Both the position numbers and the translations under genes were made by a program. Shown here in pieces: positions 9,476-19,702 of a stretch of DNA of 29,663 nt; the stretch's first letter is position 1; the number at the start of each line of letters is the position of its first letter. Location of the stretch: the NCBI GenBank assembly GCA_001792895.1, contig MARA01000116.1:1-29663 (forward strand). Direction: 5' to 3'. The notes under the pieces were generated by a model that was given only the letters and a program-made list of their open reading frames with translations, was not told the DNA's origin and did not search any database. The DNA is from Lentinus brumalis (lineage: Eukaryota; Basidiomycota; Agaricomycetes; Polyporales; Polyporaceae).

Positions 9476-12400
9476 ACTACGCTGTTACTGACACGTTGGT
9501 CGTGAAACGAGGCAAGTACAAGTACTCCCCAACGTGTCTCTCTTGCGTGCTTCACGTATGGACCCATGCTCACACAGCACGCTTAGATGGGTATGACACT
9601 TGAACGTTGCCGCGGTCCACAGCCTGACACGCTCACAGACGTCTGCAACCTTTCAAGCGAGAGAAGGTAAGGAAGGTTGCCGCCGTTCTCACGCAGCGGT
9701 TCCTAACTCATGTTCAACGGTTCCCTCTAGCTCGAACACTGCATGCGCGCTGTACGTCGGTATCATCCGACACAATACAATCGTCGTCTCATACCCACTA
9801 CCAGCTTGCCTGGGACCTAGATACCTACATTCTGGATATCCCCACGTATGCCGGTCCACTGTCCTCTTGCCGTCGGGATCTTACCCGCTTTCTGTAGTAT
9901 TGCGGACGCTGTAGGCACGACCACGACTCTCGTCATCTCGTCGCACGACTTGTTAGTAAGTAGTTCCGTCTTTCACCTGATGTGATTCTCAAGTCGCATT
10001 TCAGCTGCACGCGGCTGTCACGACCGCGTCATCGTCAACTAAGCACCCTCATTTCTCTGCACTCGCGGCCCGCCTCTTTATTGCATCCATTCACAAGATC
10101 ACGCGGAAGACATTCTCCACCTGGGTCTCCGCACACGGAGAAGGTAATCCCCCGCATAGCATAATGTTATGATCGCTCAGCCAACACACACAGGGCTGAC
10201 CGGCGCGTTCAACACTGATTTCGTCCTACTCGTGCAGCACTACAGCGCCCAACTGGACAACGCCATTGTCCACTCTCGCGACTTCATGTTCACCTAGTAC
10301 GTAGCTGCATGACAACCTCCGTCTCCACTCCTGACATAAGTCATGTAGCCCGTCCGCGAGGACGCTTGCGAACACGTACCTGCTACGCCGCGACGGGTGC
10401 ATCATCGAACGTCCGCAATTCATGTACATGCGCGTCGCGCTCGCCGCACACGGGTATAATTTGGAGATGGTCCTTCAAACATACGACGCTCTGTCCCGTC
10501 ACCTCTTTACTCCCGCATCACCGGTGCTCTTCAACGCGGGAACTTGGAGTCGAAACTTCGCATCGTGTTTCCTCTACCACCCAACGTATCCAATGTTTCC
10601 GCCCAGCTACAGAGTGTCAACGACCTCGACGCCTTTTGGCTCGCAGATGGCGGGATCGGGTTGTCGCTGGGAGCCGTCCCCGCTCGAACGTGAGAGATTA
10701 CTTGGTATCTTTATCCTACTTCCGAGACTGATATACATTGCAGCTCGGGGTCGTACCAGCAGCCCGGCATCGTGGCACTCATGCGTGTCCTCGACGCACA
10801 CGCAGAATACACAAGCACCTGCCGGCAGAAGCGACAGTCCACCCTCACGGTACATCTTCCCATTTGGCACGCAGACGTCCGAGCATTTATCCTGTCCCGC
10901 ACCAACTACGCGGGACGGGCGCGCATGTGGCATGTGTTTCCCAGCTTATTCGTCCCGGACATCTTGTGAGTGTCTAGTGAAGACCGGTCTAACTGCCTCC
11001 GAACTCATCAGTGATCTTAGTATGCGACGTCTGCGAGACGGACAGTCCTGGACACTGTTCGACCCCCGCGACGTTCCACTGCTACTGTCCACGTACGGCG
11101 ACGAGTTTTCGGAGGCGTACGAGCTGTACGAGCAGACCGCGATATCCGCTCGTGACGTATCCGCTGCAGAGTTATGGAATGTCATCTGCCGTGCGCAACA
11201 AGAGTCCGGCACCCCTTTCATCATGTACCCGGACGCAATCAATAGTAAGTTCTCCACCTGATCACCCGCCTGTCGTGGTACCGATGAGACGTTCCAGGGA
11301 AGAATAACCAATCCCACATGGGAATGATCCGGACATCCAACCTATGCACCGAGATTGTCCAATACTCCTCCGCCGAACATACCGCGGTTTGTACGTTGGC
11401 GTCCATCTCCCTCCCCCACTTCGTCCGCCCGGGCGCCCCATTCGATTTCGACGGACTGCACAGCGTCACCAGACTTGCGGTCCTCACCGTCAACAATCTC
11501 GTCGACCGCAACGACTACCCCACGGAGGCGACACGTCGTTCCGCTCTCGAGACGCGAGCTATAGGAATAGGAGCTCAGGGCCTTGCCGACGTGTTCATGG
11601 CCTCCAACACCGCCTTCGATTCCACTTCTGCTCGGGAGCTCAATCGCGAGATATTCGAGTGTATCTATCACGCGGCATACGACACGAGCTGCGACCTCGC
11701 ACAGCGGGACGGCCCCTACCCGCTGTTCGTAGGATCCCCCGCGGAGCGTGGCGTACTCCAACACAACATGTGGGACAACGTCGTTCTTTCCGGACGATAC
11801 GACTTCGACGAGCTGCAAGAACGCATCAAATGTCACGGCCTCCGAAACTCGATGCTGACGGCGCAGATGCCAACGGCGTCCACTGCGAAGATCCTTGGGA
11901 ACTTCGACTCGGTGGAACCCTATACCAGGTACATCGACGTCAGTACAGACCCGCCGCAACACCCCTACTGATTGCCCACCTGTGCATATAGCAACATCGT
12001 GGGACACCGCATTCTCAGCGGCGACTTCACCGAGTTTTGTCCTTGGCTAGTCCTAGAGCTCACACGACGGGGCCTATGGACGGAGGACACTCGCCTCGCC
12101 ATCCTCCGTCACCGCGGTGTGTATTTGCCAGTGTAGTTCTGGACCACAGCGCGACTCACTGCTCACCCCTCAGGTTCTATCCAGACAATATCCGCCATTC
12201 CCGACGACGTCAAGGCTGTGTATCTCACGTCGTGGGAGATCGATCCGCGTGCTGTTATAGACATGGCCGCCGACCGCGGCCCGTTCATCGACCAGACGCA
12301 ATCCATGTCGCTCAGCGTCAAGTCACCCGCACCGGACATTCTAGTAGGTCCCATTCGCTCATGTGCGTCTGCCCAGAACTCACACGCTTTAAGCTCGACC

Positions 12401-12606
12401 TGCAGCTTCGCGCATGGACACAGGGCCTCAAGACAGGCATATACTACCTGCGGACCCACGGCCCAGCCTATCCCCTCCTTTTTGGGGTCGGCCCATCAGT
12501 GTCCCACGTCGCTCGCACCGCGCCCACATTGTCGACCGTCGAAGAGGAAGAGGAAGAGGGACCATCCGCAGAACTCGTTGGCGCTTGCTCCTCGTGCGAA
12601 GCGTAA
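9472..12606 (+). CDS. divergent class I ribonucleotide reductase large subunit (alpha)
   Basis: Proposed exons: 9472-9555, 9805-9845, 9898-9955, 10005-10143, 10194-10296, 10349-10689, 10744-10965, 11012-11244, 11298-11928, 11992-12116, 12174-12347 and 12377-12606. All phases agree if one base is missing near 10582, giving about 793 residues (the family is usually 800-900). The N-terminus (TLVVKRGKYKY) looks like an ATP cone. The reductase core shows LFNAGT, ASCFL, GGIGLSL, WHAD, the active-site SNLCTEI with AVCTLASI, PTASTAKILGN, DMAADRG, and YYLRT of the radical pathway. The tail is Glu-rich and ends CSSCEA, a CxxC pair as used for re-reduction by thioredoxin. In the family this enzyme makes dNDPs from NDPs with a small subunit. 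The sequence is far from the housekeeping form: the NGTSNG-type loop is shortened to QQPG. The intron before the last exon would be only 29 bases, and the first intron (249 bases) is uncertain. Confidence 0.88.
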
Positions 12607-13974
12607 CCTCCAGGACCTTGCAGTCGCTAATCCTCTGTACTTGTACTAACAACATTCTCCTTCTCTCCCGATACGGTCGCAGCGACGGACTACACTTCCT
12701 TCCGCGCGCCGCACCCCTCCATGAATATGCGTTCCACTCTCTCAGATCTTATTTGAACCGCAACGGTGCCGTTTCGGTGCTGTGCGTCGGCCATCACCTT
12801 GTAGCCGGTACCATTGTACATAACATGTCTCTGAATAATCCTCGATCGACAGGAAACCAGCATGACCGCTTAGCAGCTTACGAGTCCTCCGCGCCTTATA
12901 TCTCCTCCCTGCCGAGTAGTATTGCGCGCACTACCACAACGTACCGAACATTGCACGAGGACACTTAAATGAGTTGCCAAGTGCATGTCAGGACGTGCAC
13001 GGATTCACTCCAAGGTACGACGATAAACCACCGCCTGTATCTCGTACGTACAAGGTCAGCGCCCAATAACGAGCCACGACAGCGCTTTAGACTTCATCCC
13101 GCCTACGATCTCCGTGAAGCACGTTCCAGATCAGCGATTATGTGGGCCGCGACGATCTCTCGCAAGACTATCTCACTCCCCCGCACCGTTGCACGAGACC
13201 GAACGGAGTCCGCGAGCGTCCAGTCCCATATACCTCTGGGTCAACACCAGACATTGCAACACCCAAACCCCGCGACGCAGTGTCGACAACCCGAGAGCGT
13301 ACCACATTGCGACCTCTTCAGCAAACCTGCTCGGCGGCCGAAGCCTCCATGCACCCCAACCCGATAGCATACACCGCATAGCAGGCCATGCGTGCAAGCG
13401 ACTCATAGTCTCCGAAGGAATAAGTTCCCTGAAACCATCCAGATAATCACACGTATTTGCTCCTGCAAAGCAGAACATCGCCCGGAAGGTGAGCGACACT
13501 ATAATCTTGGCGGGTAGCCTGGTACCGCGAGAGCTTACAAGAGCTCACCTGTTTCACTTTCGATCCGAGAGATCTGGTCGCTCATAATATCCACCCAGTA
13601 CGGCAATATAATGCACCACCGCTCGCCGCTTCGAGTCACACAAGGTTGGTGTTCGCCCGCATCACGACCGTCGTGCATGTCAACAGTGCTCCGAGCAAGG
13701 CACTCGATGTCGGTAGGGGTTTCGAATTCTCGCCGCCCTCATAGAAACCGTCAATGGAAGCGGTGAAATCACGCGAACCGATAACGCAAGGAGAATATAG
13801 ACTTCGTAAGGACTGCATACAATACAACGAGATCTGGGGCACAACCGATAGCGGGCGAGAGCATACTGGCAAGCTATTCCTGAAAAGGATGAAACATGAT
13901 GAAGAAACGAGACACGCACAACTAGTACAGAAGAACGCCAGCGATAATCGATCAAGCGGTCCGGTGACGTGCAG
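12607..13974. other. no confident gene; scattered exon-like stretches
   Basis: After the reductase stop I find only fragments. A plus-strand stretch at about 12930-13055 reads HYHNVPNIARGHLNEL and looks protein-like. It could continue into a Pro/Arg/Thr-rich frame at 13142-13381 that ends at TAG, but the splice between them would need a 39-base intron and a frame change. The part from 13382 to 13974 should hold the 3' UTR of the minus-strand gene that ends at 13975. I see no RNA gene or repeat. Confidence 0.35.
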
Positions 13975-15155
13975 CTACGAATGGAAGGGATGTATATGCT
14001 GCTGCGGCACGTCACCGGTCGCCATGCGATACACTTCTAGTCCGCTCGGACTGACCGCACACTCCTGCGCGACAATCGCAGCCTGGAGCCGCATGAACTA
14101 GACGGAGAGAACATCAGTCTTGCGTCCGACAGCCCGCGCGGGACATACCCTATCCTGTGCCTGTATCCTCTCAAGATTGAGACTGTATAGCTCCCGTTGC
14201 TTGTACACGAGTAGCGTCTGCAATGCACTTTACGTCACGTCAGAGCCACGGTATCTGTCGAAACTCCACGCACCCGGAGAGAGCGGCTCTTGAGACCGCG
14301 ATAGCCTGCGACGCATTCCATCGGCAGAGGCTCGTGTCCGGTGAGACGGATCTGCTCGTGGAGCCACTCGACATAGTCCTCCAGACACTCGACGTAGGAG
14401 CGCTTTTTCTCGTGAGTAGTGATGGTATCTCTGCAACACCGTCAGCCACACGTTTTCATACTATATGAGCAGTCAGCACTCACGGATCAGTGATGTTGTA
14501 CCCCACGTTGTCTGCTATAGCCCGGAAGTAAGCCTTGCGCCGGAGGACCCTCCGCACGTGTCGGTCTTCGGCTACTTGATGTTCAGCCTCTTCACCCGTA
14601 GGGCAGGCCTCATTGTCTTGGACAGGCGACGCCGGTGCAAGAGGACCGTCGAGACGGTCGTCTGAACCCGCTTCATCGATCGTGGACGGATAGCCCGCTG
14701 ACGGATCGCGAGTATCGCGCACAGAGTATGCATCGAGGAGCTCCAACTCCTCCGCCGTCGTCAGCTTGAAATCGTCTGGTAACGTCGTGTCACATGGGGA
14801 TCCTAACTGGGGGAGGCCTTCGACGTAGGTGGACATGTCGTCCTCTGATAGCGACAGTATACTCCTGTAATAAGAGACCGGCGCAGGTGCGTAGAGGGGT
14901 ACTCCGGATGAGCCTCCGTAGGTCTCCCGGACATCCGCGCGCGGGCTATACTCGTCCAGTCTCTCCGGGTCGAAGGTGCTGTCTAGCATGGAAGACGGGG
15001 AATACTCGAGTTCAAAACCGCCGTCAGACACGTTGGAAGGGTAAGCACCTCCACCGTCGTCGACGAACGGCAAAATAGCCTGCGCAAGTGGCCATCAGCT
15101 CGCTAAAACCGGCACAGAAGTTCGAACGTACCGCAGCAAATGGATCGGAGTCCAT
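13975..15155 (-). CDS. bZIP-like/coiled-coil protein, 322 aa (paralogue 1 of a head-to-head pair)
   Basis: Minus-strand exons are 15155-15132, 15079-14484, 14430-14274, 14217-14149 and 14097-13975. The introns are 52, 53, 56 and 51 bases with GTACGT, GTGAGT, GTGCGT and GTATGT donors. Phases fit and the total is 969 bases. The tiny first exon encodes MDSDPFAA. Residues 10 to about 190 are acidic and Ser/Pro-rich. From about 205 there is an amphipathic segment, EKKRSYVECLEDYVEWLHEQ, then YRGLKSR, and a second helical stretch, TLLVYKQRELYSLNLERIQA. This recalls an agaricomycete family with a bZIP-like basic/coiled-coil region, probably DNA-binding or dimerising, but that is inference. It is transcribed away from its paralogue at 16038-17081. 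Confidence 0.75.
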
Positions 15156-16037
15156 CACAAGGCGAGAAAGCGACTGAATTAAGCAGACGACGGAGTGCTC
15201 GACTCGGTGCAGTAGGGGGAGTACAGAGCAACAGCAGCCACATAGCGCAGGAGGAACATATGTAACAGCGAAACACGCCCGGCATTCCAACGCGCCGGCC
15301 GCAGCAACCGGAGACCCGAATCGCATCGCGGATGCAACGTCGAGATCGAGATTCAGATCCAAGATTGCGATCACTGCCTGGAGCGACGCTGCCGGTATAG
15401 GGTATGTTCTAGCTGCATACAGCACCATGATGCGCAAATCTCCCGTGCTCCAACGATCGACTTCGCGGCACTATGCCTGTCATATCTGAATATGCGAAGG
15501 TGCCAGAATCATTCCGCACAAGGACAATCCCTATAACCGTTCGATCCCACACAGATCTGGACACCTCAGTTGACATGCCATAGCACAGCATGGAGCCGTG
15601 TAATTATACCGTCCGGACCGCGACATACACGCTGTCGAACGTGCAATGGAGATGTCGCGGAGGTCGCCTCGATCTGGACACGCCCACACGGAACAAGGAA
15701 GGACGTCACAGCAGCCGCAGGGTCCATCGGTATCGACTATTCTGCATACGTTCTCAGTTCCCTCTGAGACGGCACCGCCCGTCGTAGTCGTCACGCGGTC
15801 GTACAGATCGCGAGCACCCGGTCCGAGCGACGGCAGCAACCGATCCATGAATACGTGAGGGTACGCGTTCCCCCACCCCCACAGTCCATCACTGAACCCT
15901 CCGAGTAGATACATTTGTACTTACTTGCACGCCGCCACTCGTTTCCACACCCGTCCGTCAGTCTTCATTCCCAGGCAGCGTGGCCAAATTGTACCTACCC
16001 CTCTTCCGACGTGCTCACCGACGACCGCTCTCGCATA
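15156..16037. promoter_or_regulatory. shared divergent promoter region of the paralogue pair
   Basis: About 880 bases separate the two divergent ATGs. The last 120 bases before 16038 are CT-rich, as is common just upstream of fungal starts. A 127-codon open frame on the minus strand (15914-15531) is Cys- and Gly-rich and unsupported by splice or family evidence, so I do not call it a gene. No TATA box or known operator stands out. Confidence 0.4.
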
Positions 16038-17081
16038 ATGCAGTCCACTGACTTCTGCCCGTGGCCCGACCCGTCCTCCGTCACCACTCACCCACATACA
16101 TCGCCGTATAGTACGCTCTCGGCACCAACCTCCTCCTCTCGCCTTATCGCGCACCCCGAGATTAGTACGCCGCCGTACCCAGACCCGAACGTCTCTCCGC
16201 CGCAGTACAATTATCACTACAGCCATCACCGCGACACGCTCTCTCCCACCCTCGCCCACACAGACCCCTCTCCCTCGGCGCCAGCTTTCCCTTCGTCCCA
16301 CGAAGCCACCACCTGCTCATCGTACAGGACCACCACGTCCTCCCCGTTACATCCAACAACCGAGTTCTCCCCGTATGCGTACACCCCCACTGTCACGCCC
16401 CCAAAGCGACGCCCGCGCAAGCTGTACGAGCATGCGGACCCGGACGAGGCTTACGGGTCAGCGTCGGAATTAATCACCCGTACTCCAAGCTCCGTCTCAG
16501 AAGGGAACATCCAGAGAGACGACGCAAGACGTGGAATCTGCGTCTCGAGAAGTCGATCTTCACCGCAAATGAGATGTGAGCATGTCCGTCGACTCCATAT
16601 CCGTCCATGTGCTGACCTCCGATCCCAGTTCCGCCTCGAGTTCGCCGCACAGACGAAAGGTCTACGTCGAAAGCCTCGAGGCGCACATTGACCGTCTGCA
16701 CGAGCAACTGCTCGGCTACGCCCTCGCCCCCGTACCGCCACAGAGCTTGGAACCGTACCGCGGCCTCAACGGAAAGACAGCAAAGGTTGGTCTCGTCAGG
16801 TGAAATCATATCGGCCGTCCACTCATCCGTGCAGTAGAGTATGGTATGCGGCCTACAGTACGACACGGAAGAAATCAACCTCAAGCTACTCGAGCTAGAA
16901 CGAGCAGTACGTCACCGCCATTTGGACTTCACGGCTTATATCTGAACGTCGTGACCCCTACTCCCTTCAGAATGTCCGCATGGAGCATGCTCTCGACAGC
17001 CTGTCTCGAACGCCGGCGCACCCCTCCCAATGTCACTGCCATATATTCCCTTGCTGTTGCGCCCCATATTCCCAGTCCTGA
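16038..17081 (+). CDS. bZIP-like/coiled-coil protein (paralogue 2), one-base frameshift
   Basis: Exons are 16038-16575, 16629-16785, 16838-16906 and 16971-17081. Exon 1 starts MQSTDFCPWPDPSS and is Ser/Thr/Pro/Tyr-rich, ending with basic KRRPRKLYEHADPDEAYG. At 16502-16505 one G seems missing from a run: the frame must change there to give EHPERRRKTWNLRLEKS, which fits the family. Exon 2 encodes RRKVYVESLEAHIDRLHEQL, APVPPQSLEPYRGLNGKTAK. Exon 3 encodes SMVCGLQYDTEEINLKLLEL. These are strong matches, from memory, to an agaricomycete family with a bZIP-like coiled coil. Exons 2 and 3 are 157 and 69 bases, the same as in the minus-strand paralogue. The C-terminus is uncertain: the stop at 17079-17081 follows a Cys-rich tail, and open Pro-rich frames run on to 17351, so another indel may hide a longer end. 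Confidence 0.7.
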
Positions 17082-17744
17082 TCGCTCCACTCGCTCGTAC
17101 CTCGAATGGTCTCAAATGCACCTGTACCGCCCCCACACCGACATCTGTATAACTACGCTCTTGCGAAGGCCAGCGCACTTCCGTACCATATGCCAATCCT
17201 TTCCTCGCGCATGCGTCTCCCCTCGTCCATAGGCTTCCCAGCCACGGGCCCGGTTGCTAACAATGGCCCGCCGTTCCCAAGCAGCGCCGAGTCGAGGCGC
17301 CGCGTACCGTATCTATCCCTGTACGAATATAGCAGATACACTTGCATATAGCAAATACACTTGCGTACGGCGCATTCTCGCATCCCCACCAGACCCGCTC
17401 CCGGAAGTAAGTTCAGTGCGATCGTTTGTCGGCTACATTGTCTCCAGTACTTGTCTCTCCCGGGAATGAAACGATCGCGTAGCACACGACCACATTACTT
17501 ACGCTCTCTCCAGTGAATATTCTCAAACGTCGTATGCGAACTGTCCTATCCCCAATGCGAGCGAGTTGGACGTTCACGCACACCGTCATTATGAGACCCC
17601 GCACATAACTCCGACCGGCCCAGAGCGAGATCGTGAGACTAAGTTGCCTCATTCAGTCACCTGAAACGCGATCGGACGAACTCAATCACCCCAAACTGAT
17701 CCTGCATTACTCAAGTGGAGACCTGACCACTTTCGTGGCCAGGA
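17082..17744. other. 3' flank of the paralogue gene up to the LINE border
   Basis: This may hold a longer C-terminus of the preceding gene (open Pro/Tyr-rich frame 17106-17351). A short near-tandem repeat (ATAGCAGATACACTTGC, then ATAGCAAATACACTTGC) lies at about 17328-17364. From about 17,400 no frame looks coding. The base composition changes to AT-rich within a few dozen bases of 17745, where the LINE repeat begins. Confidence 0.4.
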
Positions 17745-17860
17745 ATAAATGTTGATAGGGAGACTTATAACTCAGTCTGTAGGTATTGTAGCACACAGTA
17801 GAGACTTTGTTATCCTGATCAAGTGCCGGGAATAGGATGGATTGCACTCATTAATACCAG

Positions 17861-18003
17861 ATGATGCCATGCCCATGCTTACAAATCACGGGCGGCAAAA
17901 ACATGGCGGAAAAGTGTCGTTGTGATTGTGATTATGACGTACGACGACACTTTTCCGCCATGTTTTTGCCGCCCGTGATTTGTAAGCATGGGCTTGGCAT
18001 CAT
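17861..18003. repeat. 60-bp near-perfect palindrome in the LINE 5' leader (copy A)
   Basis: Arms 17861-17920 and 17944-18003 are reverse complements with one mismatch (17870 against 17994) around a 23-base loop. The central 49 bases of each arm pair perfectly. The outer part of the right arm is repeated once more at about 18007-18031. The same structure is in copy B. As RNA it would form a very stable hairpin; as DNA it could be a foldback element that entered the LINE. Confidence 0.95.
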
Positions 18004-18578
18004 AATTTGTAAGCAAGGCTTGGCATCATTCCAATTACAATCCATTCAAACGGCAATAGAGTGCCCTATTAACGCAGTTCTATGCCAAGTAAGCTTTATA
18101 AGTGATGTGCAAATGTTGTAAGCAGGGACTCTATCCGTCCTCTGAGTAATTGAGGTTGTTTATGTAAAGATAAGTACATGTTAATGGGATGGATTGCATC
18201 TATGTCTTCTGGATGTAAGTACCAATGGACGGCGCCAATAAGAACTGTTTGTATCACATCTCTCTCAATACTTATCCAATCCGGATGAATGTTATACCAT
18301 TTGAAAGCTACAGAGGAGCTCTACAACATGGGCTGTGTTTGCAGCCATGTCAATTGATGTTTATTTATGTGTTTATGGCATAAAGATATGTATCATTGGC
18401 ACCAATTGCCCTCTACCAGTGAATTCTTATACCAGGGCTCCTATAATGCCTGTATCTCTATGCAGGTGTTATAATAATTATACACTGTGATACTTACACT
18501 ATTCATGAACAGCAGAGAAGGTTGCATGCTAGGTTGTAACTAACATATTATCTATCACAACAGTCAACGGACGAAGCG

Positions 18579-19686
18579 GTGTGGCCGGCCTCCTTCGACA
18601 GAGGGGCCACCAGTTCGAGTGTGTACGAGGACCTCAATGAAGGAAGCGGAGGCGCGGCCAGCCGCCTTCGCACGACGGAGGACTCTGCTGCCATGGGGCA
18701 CGAGGTGGACGAGGCGGAGTCCTCCATCACAGCACATCAGATGGAGACGTGTACAGGGCCTCAATCCGAGACCCGTGCTGGATCCCAGCAGACATCCCAG
18801 ATCCTGGGATTAAACATGGACGATGTACGTCCTCGCTCGCGGAGTCCCGAGCTTGACGGGAGGCCTGTCCCCACGTCGCACGTGGGTTCTGCCGGCCAAC
18901 AGTCTGAGGAGACGAACGACCTCAGAGATGGCCCAGCAACACAGAGCGATGGCTCTGCAGCTCCTGCTCTGGAGATGGATGTGGATGACCCAATGCAAGG
19001 CCCACCACCCTCACCCACGAGACACGTACAATGGCGCGAGGACCCCTCACCCGTAAAGAAGCACCGCGAATTGCAACGCTCAACATGAACGGCTATGGGA
19101 ATCTTGTCAGAGATCACGAAAACAATAAATGGGGCCGCATATACAAAGTACTGTCTGACCAACGTATAGGCATTGTCCGGCTCCAGGAGACGCACCTTAC
19201 CGACGAGAGGAAGGCTGGCCTTCACAAGATGTTTGCAAGGCGCATTAAGATCTTCCATTCAGCACACCCGGATGCCCCAACCTAACGGGAGGGAGTAGCG
19301 ATTGTAATTAATACGCACTATCTTGATGAGTCCAAGGCCGAAGCTACTGAGATTATACCTGGAAGAGCTCTGCAGCTGTCAATTGAATGTCAGGGCGGAG
19401 ACAAGCGGCACATACTGCGTGTCTATGCTCCAACATCTGATGGTGTAGAAGGACATAAGAGGTTCTTCAACGAGCTGGAAGAATATTATGAAACGCACCC
19501 AGCGAGCCCCAAGCCACAACTCATGGCAGGCGACTTCAACAATGTCGAAGACATTATCGACCGGCTGCCTGTCCAAGATGGCCCCGATACATCAATTATC
19601 GCCCTCGACAGGCTGAAACTAAGTCTTGGCCTCATGATTGCTGATGGCTGGCGTACGACGAACCCAACGGTGCGCGACTACACTTT
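18579..19686 (+). pseudogene. LINE copy A open reading frame: acidic leader and APE endonuclease, truncated
   Basis: Frame 0 from about 18561 encodes a Ser/Glu/Asp-rich segment (MGHEVDEAESS is the first in-frame methionine, 18693). A one-base loss near 19044 relative to copy B (GAGGACCCC against GAGGACACCC) shifts the frame to the endonuclease, which begins IATLNMNGYGNLV and has RLQETHL, the conserved Glu region of APE-type endonucleases. A TAA at 19283-19285 interrupts it, and REGVAIVINTHYLDES continues in the same frame to MAGDFNNVED. The reading then ends where the insertion starts. The element is inactive as it stands. Confidence 0.82.
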
Positions 19687-19687
19687 T

Positions 19688-19702
19688 ACGATCGATGAGG
19701 AA
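19688..19702 (+). repeat. inverted repeat, left copy (possible TIR of element X)
   Basis: ACGATCGATGAGGAA begins two bases after the LINE A break and is the exact reverse complement of 28681-28695. It flanks the whole X-LINE B-X block, which suits a terminal inverted repeat, although the right copy lies about 50 bases inside the other junction. Confidence 0.65.

Larger units (their letters stand above)
17745..19686 (+). mobile_element. LINE copy A, 5' half (Tad1/I-like non-LTR retrotransposon)
   Basis: This stretch matches 22790-24733 almost base for base (roughly 99% by eye), starting at AATAAATGTTGATAGG and ending abruptly at CTACACTTT. It contains a 5' leader of about 830 bases with a large palindrome, an acidic N-terminal segment and most of an APE-type endonuclease. 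There is no 3' half next to it. The missing part starts at 28746, at exactly the homologous base, so A and C are probably one element split by later insertions. Confidence 0.88.

Noticed and set aside
11342..12007. 221-codon open frame on the minus strand
   Set aside because: It is exactly antisense to the reductase exon 11298-11928, whose plus-strand translation carries the active-site motifs. GC-rich codon bias opens the opposite frame.
12969..13367. Open plus-strand frame after the reductase
   Set aside because: Three overlapping frames are equally open and all are Arg/Pro/Ser-rich. No consistent splice model or domain supports one of them.
15531..15914. 127-codon minus-strand frame between the paralogues
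   Set aside because: No splice signals, no family resemblance and a Cys/Gly-rich composition typical of chance frames in GC-rich DNA. It lies in the shared promoter region.
17861..18121. 86-codon frame, identical in both LINE copies (also 22907-23167)
   Set aside because: It runs through the palindrome and translates both arms. Its identity between copies reflects the repeat, not coding selection.
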